Of a stretch of 64,000 nucleotides of DNA, positions 11,315-21,633 are shown piece after piece. Both the position numbers and the translations under genes were made by a program. This stretch comes from Sacculina carcini (Eukaryota; Arthropoda; Thecostraca; Sacculinidae), in the NCBI GenBank assembly GCA_916048095.2, contig OU696574.1:4701001-4765000 (forward strand), in the 5' to 3' direction. The notes under the pieces are model-generated. The model saw only the letters and a list, made by a program, of their open reading frames with translations. It did no database searches and had not been told where the DNA came from. Numbering within the stretch: position 1 is the first letter of the stretch; every line of letters begins with the position of its first letter.

Positions 11315-11651
11315 GGTACGAAGCGCTGTTGCAAGACTCGGGGAGAAACTACATCTTGACTGGGGTGTGTACAAGGTGAGAGACAGGTATTATACGTTGT
11401 CCTGTTATCATTGTCAGCGCTTTGGCCACTCGGCAGCGAACTGCTCGGCAAAAAGAAACGGAGATGGTCCCTGCTGTTTCAGATGTGCAGGAGACCATGA
11501 ATCGAGGAGCTGTAATTCACAAATAAAAAGGTGCATCAACTGCATGATATATAAAAAATATTCAGCTGATCACTGTTCTAACGACCCCTGCTGCCCAATA
11601 TTGCAGCAAGAAATAGGAAATATGAAGAACAAGACCGATTATGGATGTTGA
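11315..11651 (+). pseudogene. LINE A ORF1, C-terminal zinc-knuckle part
   Basis: From the target duplication the ORF1 frame continues as RSAVARLGEKLHLDWGVY and then CYHCQRFGHSAANC, a CCHC knuckle. Further pairs follow in CCFRCAGDHESRSC and CINC. It ends YGC with TGA at 11649-11651. The same series appears in copy 2 (CFHCQRFGHTAANC, ending YGQ). The ORF2 ATG at 11641 overlaps this stop. Confidence 0.85.
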
Positions 11652-12555
11652 GATTAAGTGCGGATATTTGAATGTACCGTCAAATGATTCAAATGATTAA
11701 ATTGATATAGATTTTTCTAAAGTTATTCATAGTGTAACAAAAAATATGTGTTATGAAGAGTTCATTAGGTATGTTAAGGAAGCAAATGGTGTTTATGTGG
11801 TCCACATTAACGCCAGGAGCTTAAAATCAAACCTCGATGATTTTGTACATTTTATATCAAACTGTTCCGACATAGATGTAATCGCGATAAGTGAAAATTG
11901 ATTTAACGAAGCAACACTTTTGGAATTATATAATTTGCATTCTTATAGATTATTTTCATTAAATAGAAGGGGTATAAGGTCTAGTGGCGTTGCTATATGT
12001 GTCCATAAGAAACTCAATTCTGTGTTGGTTGAAAGTAAAACGATATCTGTAGATAGTAATTTTGAATGTGTAACAATCAAATGACAAAACTTACACAAAA
12101 ACAAGCAAAATGTTCTATATGTGAGCTCTCTATACAGATCGCCATCATTAAGCATAATCGAATTTTGTGAAAAACTAGATGAAATGTTTGCCATGACTAG
12201 ATCTTCAAACTGGATTATAACTGGGGATTTTAATGCTGATTTGACTAGGAAAGAATATAGCATCGTGCAGCGTTTTTCTGATGTTATGCTTAGTATGGGC
12301 TTCATGCCATTAATTAAATCTCCGACCAGAATCACTAGCAACAGCTGTACTACAATAGACAACATATTTACCAACATGACCAAGAGAGAATTTTGTTCAG
12401 GAACCATTACTTATGATATAAGTGATGATTTGCCGATATACTGTCGTATAAGTGTGGCTCATCATGAAAAACAAACAGAGGAATTCTTCTTCAAAAGAAT
12501 TATAAATGAGAAAATAAAAGGAGCTTTTCTGTACAATCTACAAATTATTGATTGA
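11641..12555 (+). pseudogene. LINE A ORF2 endonuclease region, broken
   Basis: An apurinic-type endonuclease domain can be read in pieces: HINARSLKSNLDDFV near 11810, DVIAISEN near 11870, YRSPSLSIIEFCEKL near 12135 and the GDFNADL motif near 12225. The frame then runs through SPTRITSNSCTTIDNIF near 12320. In-frame stops near 11695, 11900 and 12083 interrupt it. In intact elements this domain nicks the target DNA for target-primed reverse transcription. Confidence 0.8.
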
Positions 12556-12864
12556 AGGCAAACTTATACCGATAATGTGAATGCCACTTTCGAGAAGTTC
12601 ATATAAATTTACCAATCCATTGTTGACAGGCATTTCCCGCCATGAAAATGCGTAAGAAAACGAGAATTATGCAGCCATGGTTGACAAAAGGATTAAAAAT
12701 ATCGTGTAAAAACAATACATAAATATTCAATAAATAGGATAATATTCAATACAAAAGATATAGAAACCTGCTGACAACTCTCCTGAGACGGTCAAAACAA
12801 ATGTATTATGAGAATATCTTTTCTCGCTACAAGAATGATATCAAATCGACATGGAAAACTATGA

Positions 12865-14189
12865 ATGGGAACCTGCAGAAATAGAAGACAAAATTACCCT
12901 CCGCATTTCCATCACAATGATAAAATCATAACAGAAACGAGCGACATAGCAGACGCTTTCAATAATTATTCTGTTAATATCAGCCAACAAACAATTCAAC
13001 AGCAAACAACAAACATTCACTCTCAACGGTTTCCTGCCAATTACTCAGACAGTGTGTTTTTGCAGCCCATAAGTCATGCAGAAATTTTCAACACAATCAA
13101 GTCTAGCGCAAGTAAATGTTCTGAGGATGTTTATAACATAAGTATAAACTTAATAAAGATGTCATGCCTATATATTCTAGAACCTTTGCATTATGTTTTT
13201 AATCAGTCATTCGATAAAGGTGTTTCACAAACAGGAATGAAAAAAGCAAAGGTGTGTCCAATATATAAATCCGGGTACAAAACGCAGTTTTCCCATTATA
13301 GGCCGATATCCTTGCTTCCTCAGTTTTCTAAATTATTAGAGAAGTGCATCATGAAACGTTTAGACAGTTTTATTACATAGTATTATTAACGTATACGTAT
13401 ACGTATATATAACGTATATATATATATATATATATACGTATATATATATACGTATACGTATATATAACGTATACGTATATATAACGTATACGTATATATA
13501 ACGTAGTTTTATTACATAGTATTACATAGTATTATTATTAACATAGTATTATTAACGACAGTCAATATGGATTTCAAGTCAACAAAAATGTAAATCATGC
13601 GATAATAGATTCTCAAAATTATATAACAGAATCGCTGGAAAGGAAATTATTTACTGTAGGTGTTTTCATTGATCTCAGAAAAACTTTTGATATGGTAGAT
13701 CATTCATTGCTGCTGAAGAAATTGGCCAACTTTGGGATAAGAGGAAATGATTTTCAATGGATAAATATTATTTGCAGTTCAGAACGCAGAATTTAATTTT
13801 TAATAAATCGCTGTCTGACTCAAGGAAGATTAATTGTGGTGTATCGCAAGGCTCGATTTTAGAACCCAAATTATTTTTGTTTTATATAAATGATATTTTA
13901 TATTATTTGTCGGACACTAAGCTGGTATTATTTGCAGATGGCACAAACATGTTATTCTCGGGAAAAAAGTATAACGTAGTATAGCATAAAATATATTCTG
14001 AACTTGCAAAATTAAACGAATGGTTAGAAATTAATAGACTTGCGCTGAATATTGAAAAAACTCACCATATAATTTTTGCTAAAAGGCGTTTAGAAGACTT
14101 GAACTTGAAAATAAATGACAAACAGATCAACAGAGTCTCACAGTTGAAATACTTGGGTGCATTTTTTCAAGAAAACGTACGTTGGAAAG
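12865..14189 (+). pseudogene. LINE A ORF2 reverse transcriptase, broken
   Basis: RT motifs appear in order: KVCPIYKSG and HYRPISLLPQFSKLLEKC (13240-13350), QYGFQVNKNVNHAI (13565-13600), FIDLRKTFDMVDH (13665-13705), GVSQGSILEPKLF (13840-13880) and the palm box FADGTN near 13935. The usual FADD has the second Asp changed to Gly, so the active site is lost. A TATACGTATA-rich insertion at 13381-13510 splits the domain. LKYLGAFFQENVRWK ends at 14189, where a hAT end begins. Confidence 0.8.
13381..13510. repeat. TATACGTATA microsatellite insertion in LINE A RT
   Basis: The stretch is made of TATACGTATATATAACG-type units. It is bracketed by near-identical TAGTTTTATTACATAGTATTA segments (13366-13385 and 13504-13530), suggesting local expansion or duplication. 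It interrupts the RT between motifs that are contiguous in related elements. Confidence 0.8.
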
Positions 14190-14513
14190 CAGGGCCGGAT
14201 TAAGACATCGCGGGGCACTAGCCAGTTCAGATCCGCGGGGCCCCCATAACATTCATATGAGATATGAACTAGCAAACCTGGGCGTGATATTGTGGCCCCC
14301 ACTCAGTTGAGTCATTCAACACCTTGCCTACGCCGCCGAAAAACTGATCAACTCTTGAGTAACACATGCAGAATATGGTATATAATAACGGCTTCAAAAA
14401 ACTTTTTTGTACCTCCCAAACCCGAAAATGGAATCCGCAATATAGAATGATTTGCATGACGGATATCCTGCACGACCCAAATTCGGTCATCTCCATTCCA
14501 GCATGATGATATT
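14190..14513 (-). mobile_element. inverted terminal fragment of a second hAT-1 copy
   Basis: It begins CAGGGCCGGATTAAGAC, the hAT-1 terminus, and its next ~320 bases are the reverse complement of hAT-1 10960-11314, including GACCCAAATTCGGTCA and CTACGCCGCCGAAAAACTGATC. It therefore lies opposite to hAT-1. It truncates LINE A ORF2 at 14189. The far end and its target duplication are not seen; sequence past 14513 belongs to another repeat. Confidence 0.85.
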
Positions 14514-14975
14514 ATTAATTTAGATGTGTGATATTTAGTTGCTGAGAAATAGAGAAAAAAATAGACGCCCGGAGTTTCAATGAAATTTTGAATGTAGATT
14601 GAATTTGGTTCCATTTTACATGTTTTAAGTTTAATTTTTGGATATGAATTGTAGCCTATCTTGTAGAACGGAAAATTCCCTACACAGTGGTATAATCTGT
14701 ATAGCTGTACCATTTCTGGTTTAGGAGATCTCGATGGAACAATATTGACCAAAATTTTCGCATTTTTCAGGGTTCATTTTGTCTTTTCACCGCTAAAACT
14801 TTTTTGGTTTCATTTTTAAAATTTAAAATTTAGTGTTAAGTGTAGACAAGACAATTTCCAACGTGTTGGTATAAATTTTTTAGCGATTACGCCAAATGGT
14901 GGCCGAGTATTAGCTGATAGAAAATGGACCAAGGAGGGTGGGACACACACACACACAGACAGAGGATCTCTTTTA
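14514..14975. repeat. 190-bp satellite-like repeat block, copy 1
   Basis: The block resembles 19320-19835 over its whole length (shared GATGTGTGAT, CAGTGGTATAAT, GGACCAAGGAGGG and GAGGATCTCTTTTATATA). Within it, a core of the form TTGTAG..ACNAAATTCC....CA.TGGTATAA recurs about every 190 bp. It ends in a CA microsatellite and TATATATACTAG. No open frame has coding character. Confidence 0.8.
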
Positions 14976-14989
14976 TATATATACTAGCA

Positions 14990-17060
14990 TTAAAACCCGC
15001 CCGTTGTGCGGAGCAATTCATAACATGAAATAAAATATTCAATTCATAAAAAATAGGGAAAATTAAAAATGAAATAGGGTACTCTCATAAAAATATTAAT
15101 CAATTAAAAATTATAAGTTTAATTATTTTTATTTCGACAAAATATTTCCCCTCAGTCCGCCTTGGTCATTTTTACACCCGCCCGTCGTGCTGAATAATTC
15201 AGAACTCGAACACGATCCGTTCTGGATCTTGAAGCCAAATCCATTGGTTTTGTGCATGGATTAATTCTACAGGGGAAATTGAACGTTCTATTGTCTATAG
15301 CTGCTGCCCGCGGAGCATTTATATTTAGAAAGAAATTACCTTTTTTTAAATGAACCATTTGAAAAATGAACTAAAAAATGGAAACACTTTTTTTAAACCC
15401 GCCCGTCGTGCGGAACAATTCATACAATGAAATTCATAATAAATGTATAAAATATAATGAATGCAAATTGAAAAGCAAGAAATGAAACCTATAAATATCT
15501 TAACCAATAGAAAAGTCTAAATGTGAATAGTTTTGTTTATTATGACAAATATTATCCCTCAACCCGCTTTATATATAAATCTGCCCGTCGTTTGGTATAA
15601 TTCAGAACACAAACACGAAACAAACAATGAAAGATGATGAAATCTTTTCATCAGAATGTTTCCAAACTATATTTATTACTTAACATGATTCCCCAACATT
15701 ATTTGCTCAAGCACTATCTTACTTTTACCGCTCTAATATTTATTGCTAAAATTTATATATTTTATATTTTATTATTTTTTATATATTATCATTAAAACCC
15801 AATATAACCTGAGTCAAACCTACCCAACCCAACCCAACCATTCAATCTTGACCGCACTCAGCCTAGTCTGAGGTGATTCAACTCATTAGTTTGTGATCAC
15901 AAAATAGACTGATTCGATCATAATTTGTAATCAGAAGACTGAGATTATCTAACCCAGGGGTTCCAAACACGCGGTCCACCAATACTTTTCTCTCAACCCG
16001 CCAATATAATATCGGAACCAAACTGTAAGGCAGCTAAGCTCACATTTGTCGCATAATGCGATATATTTATACACCATTTAAGTCACATTTACATTAGTGA
16101 GTCTGGATCTTGAAGTCAAGCCCGTGAGTTTTGTATATGGATTCATTCCACACGGTAATTTTGAATGTTTGCACACACCCGTCGTGCGGAACAATTAATA
16201 AAACAAAAGTAATACATATTTAAATGCAAACAGCCAGTCTAATAGAAAACTCTAAATTGTAAAATCTATACCAATACAAAATTCCTGTTCTGAATTTGCA
16301 TATTCTTATTCAAATAATTGACGACATATTATTCAGTCAACCCGCCTCATACTTAAGCCCGCCCGTCGTCAGGAATAATTTCGAAATGTAAACACAAAAT
16401 AACAATGAATTTTTTAGTATGTAAATGAATTTTTTTCCATAATATTATCTCATAATTCCCGGTTATTGCTTCCACTAATGCATCATATTCATACAGTTGT
16501 TATTTTTTGGATTACACCGATATTACAGCCCTTGATATTACAGCCGATATTATATTATGCAATCTATATTCTGCTACGTATTATTCCTTTTATCGCTAGA
16601 ATATTTACTGCTAGCAAAATATCATATACCTCTCTATCATTTAAACCCACTCTTTATAGATACATTTAAGCCCGCCCGTCGTGCGGAACAGTTCATAAAA
16701 TATAATTAATATTCAATTCATAAAAAATTAGTGCAAATTGAAAAAGAAAAACAAACCCATAGAAAAGATTTAGCCAATATAAAAGTCTGAGTGTGAAACT
16801 TATGTTTCAATTTAGAAAACATGTTTTTCCACAACCCGCCTCATATTTAAAGCTGCCCGTCGTGCGGAATAATTCAGAGCTCAAACACGAAACAAATACA
16901 AAGAAAATTGATGAAAAACGACCAATAGAAAAAGTCAAATTTGTAAATTATTGTTTTAATTATTGACGATGTTTTTCCCTCAACACTGCTCAAATTCACA
17001 CCCGTCCTTCGTGTGTAGTAATTTCGAAGTGTAACACTATCAAAACAATGCAACTTTCTG
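14990..17060. repeat. array of a CCCGCCCGTCGTGCGG repeat, two alternating unit types
   Basis: The motif occurs near 14997, 15178, 15399, 15574, 16182, 16359, 16671, 16854 and, weakly, 17000. Units alternate between a form followed by AACAATTCATAAAATGAAAT and a form followed by AATAATTCAGAACTCAAACACG. Unit-to-unit distance is about 175-230 bp, giving a two-unit period near 400 bp. Most units are preceded by a conserved TTTCCCTCAACCCGCCTCAT-like segment. A gap near 15800-16000 holds other sequence, including a hAT-like CAGGGGTTCCAAAC end at 15956. No gene is seen. Confidence 0.85.
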
Positions 17061-17129
17061 TCATCTCTAAAATTCCGGATTAATGCTTCCGCTAAAACAG
17101 GAGCTAATATGATGCATTCTTAATTGTGA

Positions 17130-17564
17130 TTGGGCTTCAGTGAAATTTAATCGGTGTATATTCCTGTGTAATCGCAAGTGCGCATAATAGCTGTCAAATT
17201 GGCAATATGTCCTTTTGACTTTACACCGCCGTAACTTCCTTCAGATACACTTTGGAAAATTACAAATTATACCGTATTGTAGAAAACAAGATTTCTAGCA
17301 CGATGGTATAATTTATTTTTATGTGTAACAAAAAGTTACTGAGAAATAGTAGAAAAATGAAGTAATTTTAGTCGCCCGGTGTTCAAGCGTAATTTTGGAT
17401 GTATTTGAGAATTTAGCCAATTTTACACGTTTTTTGTATCATTTGTGGGTATAAATTATAGCTTATCTTGTAGAACACAAAATTATCTACACAGTAGTAT
17501 ATTCCTGTGTAATCGCAAGTGCGCATAATAGCTGTCAAATAGCGCACGTTTTTTGTATCATTTG
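17130..17564. repeat. 190-bp satellite-like repeat block, copy 2
   Basis: It shares with 19240-19560 the elements ACACCGCCGTAACTT, AAATTATACCGT, TTGTAGAACACAAAATT and GGGTATAAATTATA. It also has an internal duplication of TATATTCCTGTGTAATCGCA (17159 and 17500). The segment GTTTTTTGTATCATTTGTGGG at about 17430 is the empty version of the site occupied by the LTR element at 17565. Confidence 0.8.
17560..17564. repeat. 5-bp target duplication (ATTTG), left
   Basis: ATTTG here and at 19082-19086 flanks the LTR element exactly. Confidence 0.95.
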
Positions 17565-17923
17565 TGTAGTTCTGGGTTTTCGTTGTGTGTGGGCTTATGC
17601 TTTTTGTGTTTGCTGGCGTGGTGCTTTGCGCATTGTGTATGTATGTTTGTGTGCGAGTGTGTGTGCATGTGCATGTATTGCAGCGAGGAGTGTGCAAGAT
17701 TGCAAGTGTCGAGTGTCAGGTGTCGTTGTGGCGTTGGTTTGCTCTGCATGTGTATGTGAGTGTGTGTGCGCTTATGCAATGGTGTCCTTGTATTGTCCTC
17801 TGAGTTCGTGGAGGGAGTCGTGTTCGGGGGTGTTTGCTGTGCGGTGTTGTCTTGTAGGCAGCGATGTCCCACGCGCGCCTGTCTTTTAATATATCTTTTT
17901 CAGTTTTGTTTTGTCAAGTTACA
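17565..17923 (+). repeat. 5' LTR of the short LTR element
   Basis: This 359-bp repeat is GT-rich, with TG and CA ends. It differs from the 3' copy by a few substitutions and by small indels (for example GTCGTTGTGGCG against GGCG, and the region around 17858). AATATATC near 17890 may be part of its 3' processing signal. Confidence 0.93.
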
Positions 17924-18719
17924 AGCTATTTCGGCCTTTTCAGTGATTTTGTGTGTGGTTTTTATGGATAGGCGGTTTGATTTTGCTTCGGAATAGTGTA
18001 GTTTAGTGTAGATTGTTGTAGTTGCTTCGGGATAGTGTCATGGAATTGATGAATTGACAATGACTTCAGCAGCGGCGGTGGTACTGACCCTTGGGCATCA
18101 GTGGCAAAGTGGAAGATAGAGGTGGTGTTCGGCGGCGTGGCAAGAGGGTGTGCAGGGGGACGGCAGTGGAGCATGGTGCCGGCAAGCAGGCAGCCGGGGA
18201 GCTGCGCCGAGGTTGCTCGTCGTCCCGCCTGCCTTGGTGCTGGCTACGTCGCAGAACAGTCGGGGGAAGCTGCTGGTGCTCAAGGAGGCAAGGAGCTGCT
18301 GAAGCGGCAGGATGCGTCGTGACCCGGAAGGCAAGACGGCATTTGTGGAAGGTGGATTACGGCCGGCTGCGACAGGGTGCTGAAGAGCACAGGTGACGGC
18401 GGGAGCACGGTGGGTGCTGGGGCCAAGGTGTTGTGCCCTGTCGCGGCGGCCGGTGATGGAGAAGACGGCAGGTTGCGGCGGAGCACTGAAGATCACGGGC
18501 GAGGCGGGAGCGCGGGGGACGCTGGGGCCTGACGTGTTGTGCTTCGCCGTAGCCACGGTGCGTGTTTCTGGTGGAGCCGTCGTGCTGGATGGGCGGGCCG
18601 GAGCGGATTTTGTTTGGTTGTTGTTTCTTTGTATATCTCCGTGATTGTGTTCGCTTTTTATTTTTTGTTGCTGTGTTGGCGTTTTTTATATGTTTGTTTC
18701 TTAAAAAAACAGGGGGAGG
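17924..18719 (+). other. interior of the short LTR element, GC-rich, function unknown
   Basis: A GC-rich interior (18060-18600) stands out from AT-rich flanks. Several open frames of 70-150 codons exist on both strands. None shows zinc knuckles or enzyme motifs, and GC richness alone would give such frames. It ends in a T-rich stretch and the purine tract. Confidence 0.6.
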
Positions 18720-19081
18720 TGTAGTTCTGGGTTTTCGTTGTGTGTGGGCTTATGCTTCTTGTGTTTGCTGGCGTGGTGCTTTGCGCATTGTGTGTGTATG
18801 TTTGTGTGCGAGTGTGTGTGCATGTGCATGTATTGCAGCGAGGAGTGTGCAATTTTTCAAGTGTCGAGTGTCAGGTGGCGTTGGTTTGCTCTGCATGTGT
18901 ATGTGAGTGTGTGTGCGCTTATGCAATGGTGTCCTTGTATTGTCCTCTGAGTTCGTGGAGGGAGTCGTGTTCGGGGGTGTTTTCTGTGCGGTGTTGTCTT
19001 GTAGGCGCGCGTGGGAGAGCGGTGTCCCACGCGCGCCTGTCTTTTAATATATCTTTTTCAGTTTTGTTTTGTCAAGTTACA
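18720..19081 (+). repeat. 3' LTR of the short LTR element
   Basis: The 362-bp repeat matches 17565-17923 and is immediately preceded by the purine tract at 18711-18719. Open frames read through it (Cys/Val-rich) come from the GT-rich composition and are not genes. Confidence 0.93.
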
Positions 19082-19840
19082 ATTTGTGGGTATAAATTAT
19101 ACCTTTTCTTGTAGAACACAAAATTATCTACACAATAGTATAATGTTTATAGCTGTACTATTGCTGGTGTATGAGGAATGGATAGTTGAATATTGACCAA
19201 AATATTCACGTTTTAGTGTGCTAATTTTGCCTTTTTGACTTAGTCATTTACACTTCACACCGCCGTAACTTTTTTTCAATACACTTTGGAAAATTAAAAA
19301 TTATACCGTGTTGTAGCAAACAAAATTCCCAGCATGATGATATTATTTATTTAGATGTGTGATGATTAGTTTTTGAGAAATAAAGAAAAAAGTATAGAAA
19401 ATCGGACTCGTGGAGTTTAAATAATATTTTGAATGTAGATTGATTTTTTTTCCATTTTACATGTTTCATATTTAATTTTTGGGTATAAATTATAATTCGT
19501 TGAGTAGAACAGAAAATTTTCTACACAGTGGTATAATTTGTATAGTTGTAACATTGCTGGTTTAGGAGGAGTAGTCTTCATAAAATTGACCAAAATTTTC
19601 GCATTTTTCAGGGTTCATTTTGTCTTTTCACCGCTATAACTTTTTTTTATTTCATTTTTGAAATTTAAAATTTAATCTAAACTGTAGACAAGAAAATTTC
19701 CAACGTGATGGTATAAATTTTTAGCGTGTAGGCCTAGTGGTGGCCAAATAATAGCTGATAGAAAATGGACCAAGGAGGGTTGGACATAGACACAGACACA
19801 CAAACACACACACACACACAGAGGATCTCTTTTATATACA
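19082..19840. repeat. 190-bp satellite-like repeat block, copy 3
   Basis: About four monomers carry the shared core (near 19100, 19310, 19510 and 19690), followed by GGACCAAGGAGGG, a CA microsatellite at 19796-19820 and GAGGATCTCTTTTATATA. This is the same order as in copy 1. The microsatellite tail and terminal motif suggest that the block is the end of a larger non-autonomous element. Confidence 0.8.
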
Positions 19841-19919
19841 TATTTTATATACATCTTATATACTTTTACAACTCCTAATAGTTTTTGAGTTATTAAAAAT
19901 CGTAATGTTCCCAAGACTT

Positions 19920-20037
19920 TTGAAACACCCTGTATATAGATATAAAATTATATTTATATATATATTTTATATGTATGTTTATACATCTTTATCTTTATCT
20001 ATATATCTATCTATATATCTTTATTTTATATGTATTT

Positions 20038-20074
<37 letters not shown>

Positions 20075-20280
20075 GTATGTATGTATGTGTATGTGTGTAT
20101 ATATGTGTGTGTATGTGTGTATGTGTGTATGTGTATATATGCATATTCTGGGTGTATATGTGCATATGTACGAGCATATGTGCATATGTATGTATATAAG
20201 TGTGTGTATATATATTTGTGTGTATGTATATACATATATGGATGAGTGTATGAATGTGTATATATTTATGTAGGATTCAT
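19920..20280. repeat. TA, TATG and GTAT microsatellites
   Basis: There is a TA run at 20039-20072 and a GTATGTGTAT-type stretch to 20275. The preceding TTTTGAAACACCCTGTATATA resembles a terminal motif often seen in arthropod repeats. Tyr/Ile/Cys-rich reading frames here are compositional artefacts. Confidence 0.9.
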
Positions 20281-20344
20281 ACATGATAAGCAAAGCTTTT
20301 GTGTGGATTAATACACTTGATTGATATATCTTATATCTTATCAC

Positions 20345-21625
20345 TAGGGCTGTCAAAAGTTAATAAAGTTACTTTTTCACCTAAAGGTCACTTTTTCATA
20401 AGCTACCTAAAACTGCATGAAAAAGTGGTGTACGATAATTATTAAAAAAGTTATTAGGTTACCAAAAGTGACTTTTTCATCGTTAGGTTACTTTTTTTGC
20501 TTTTAGGTTACATTTTAGCGTCAGGTTACCTTTTGTTATTTGTCTTGTTATTAGGTAAGTTTACCACGAAGTTTGGTGACATTTTGCAGATAAGAGGCAC
20601 AACAACGGTATATATGAGTATATACTAGGAAAAGAGATGGAATATTAGGTCTCAAGATCATGAAATTTCAAAATTTCTGCTGTAAGGATTTAGCAATTGA
20701 TATTCACCTTCATATCTGTGCTACTCAATATTTATACGTTTTTGGGTACGCAGGATAGCGTCATTCTGTTTTAGGAAATGCCCACGAACCGGAGGGTGAC
20801 GTGAGATGTTTGGAGCGTGGTATAGTACGATGTGTGAGCTCTCAATACCGGATACTGCACTGTAACACTTGACAGTACGCATTTACTTGAACAGGAATTA
20901 GCACGTGATTTTCAGGGCGTGAGATAGCGCCATTGTCCCACGCTTTTCTTTGATAAGACTGTGAGCACAGGGTGCTACATATGGGAGGACGGGGGCATTC
21001 ATACATGCAGTGTTTACGGCAACACTATTATACAAGCTGTAGTACGTGCTATTTGATAAAAAGTTCCATTGAAACAATATAAAGAACATTATTGCGACCA
21101 TTACTGAATTATTCACATTTGCAATTAGTGTATTTCACCTTTGTATTAGGTCTCCACTTTTAAATGAAATTTTGATGGTTATGCTGCTTTTTGCGATGTT
21201 ACCCAAACAATATTAAGTCACTTTTGGTGGTTTGTTGTAAAAATGGTACCAGATCGGAGAGAGGGTGGAAAAATAGTACCAACTCGGAAAGAGGATAGAA
21301 AAGAAGGACTGGTGTATTTTCTTACTTCCGAACTGCAAACGGAAATTGACCTTTTTTAAGGTTATTTTTGCGAAGATTAGGTAATTTTAGGTTAACTTTT
21401 GATAGGTTATTAGGTTACTTTTTATGTTCACAAACAAACAACAAACAAACCGTGTATTTCATATAGCGCACTAATCAGCAAAGGCGTGATACACATGTGA
21501 TATAGCGATGCAAAAGTGATAACATTAAAAACTCATAGGTTATTTTTAGGTTACTTTTAGTTTACTTTTCCTCGAAAATAAAGTTACTTTTTTCTAATTT
21601 TTAGGTTACTTTTTTGACAGCCCTA
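20345..21625. mobile_element. hAT-2, non-autonomous hAT element, copy 1 (1281 bp)
   Basis: The ends are TAGGGCTGTCAAAAG and TTTTTTGACAGCCCTA. The 8-bp duplication CTTATCAC lies at 20337-20344 and 21626-21633. Both subterminal regions contain several TTAGGTTACTTTT motifs in opposite orientations, likely transposase-binding repeats. No transposase is present. The element shares its interior with the broken copy whose parts lie at 46748-47186 and 61621-62240. Confidence 0.93.
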
Positions 21626-21633
21626 CTTATCAC

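Larger units (their letters stand above)
3362..14189 (+). mobile_element. LINE A, copy 1 (split by a hAT transposon)
   Basis: This is a CR1/Jockey-type non-LTR element whose two halves lie at 3362-4456 and 11315-14189. The halves join exactly across the GGTACGAA duplication of the hAT at 4457-11314. The 5' end (GCGGACGTGTTTTGTG) and ORF1 match a second copy at 31004-32690. ORF1 carries a gag-like zinc-knuckle region; ORF2 has endonuclease and RT. A second hAT end at 14190 truncates the RT. Multiple stops show it is inactive. Confidence 0.8.
17565..19081 (+). mobile_element. complete short LTR retrotransposon without pol (TRIM/LARD-like)
   Basis: Two direct repeats, 17565-17923 and 18720-19081, start TGTAGTTCTGGG and end CAAGTTACA. 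They flank a 796-bp interior. The interior ends with the purine tract AGGGGGAGG (18711-18719). A perfect 5-bp duplication ATTTG surrounds the element. The interior has no RT, integrase or protease signature, so the element must depend on another element's proteins. The orientation is set by the purine tract. No convincing tRNA primer site was recognised after 17923. Confidence 0.93.

Noticed and set aside
15956..15985. hAT end (CAGGGGTTCCAAAC) inside the repeat array
   Set aside because: Only one end is seen, with no duplication or partner. Kept as a note within the array entry.
18098..18556. 152-codon minus-strand gene in the short LTR element
   Set aside because: GC-rich sequence gives open frames on both strands here. 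There is no motif, and the orientation opposes that of the element.
19905..20356. Tyr/Ile-rich proteins on both strands
   Set aside because: They are readings of TA and GTAT repeats with no domain or codon bias.
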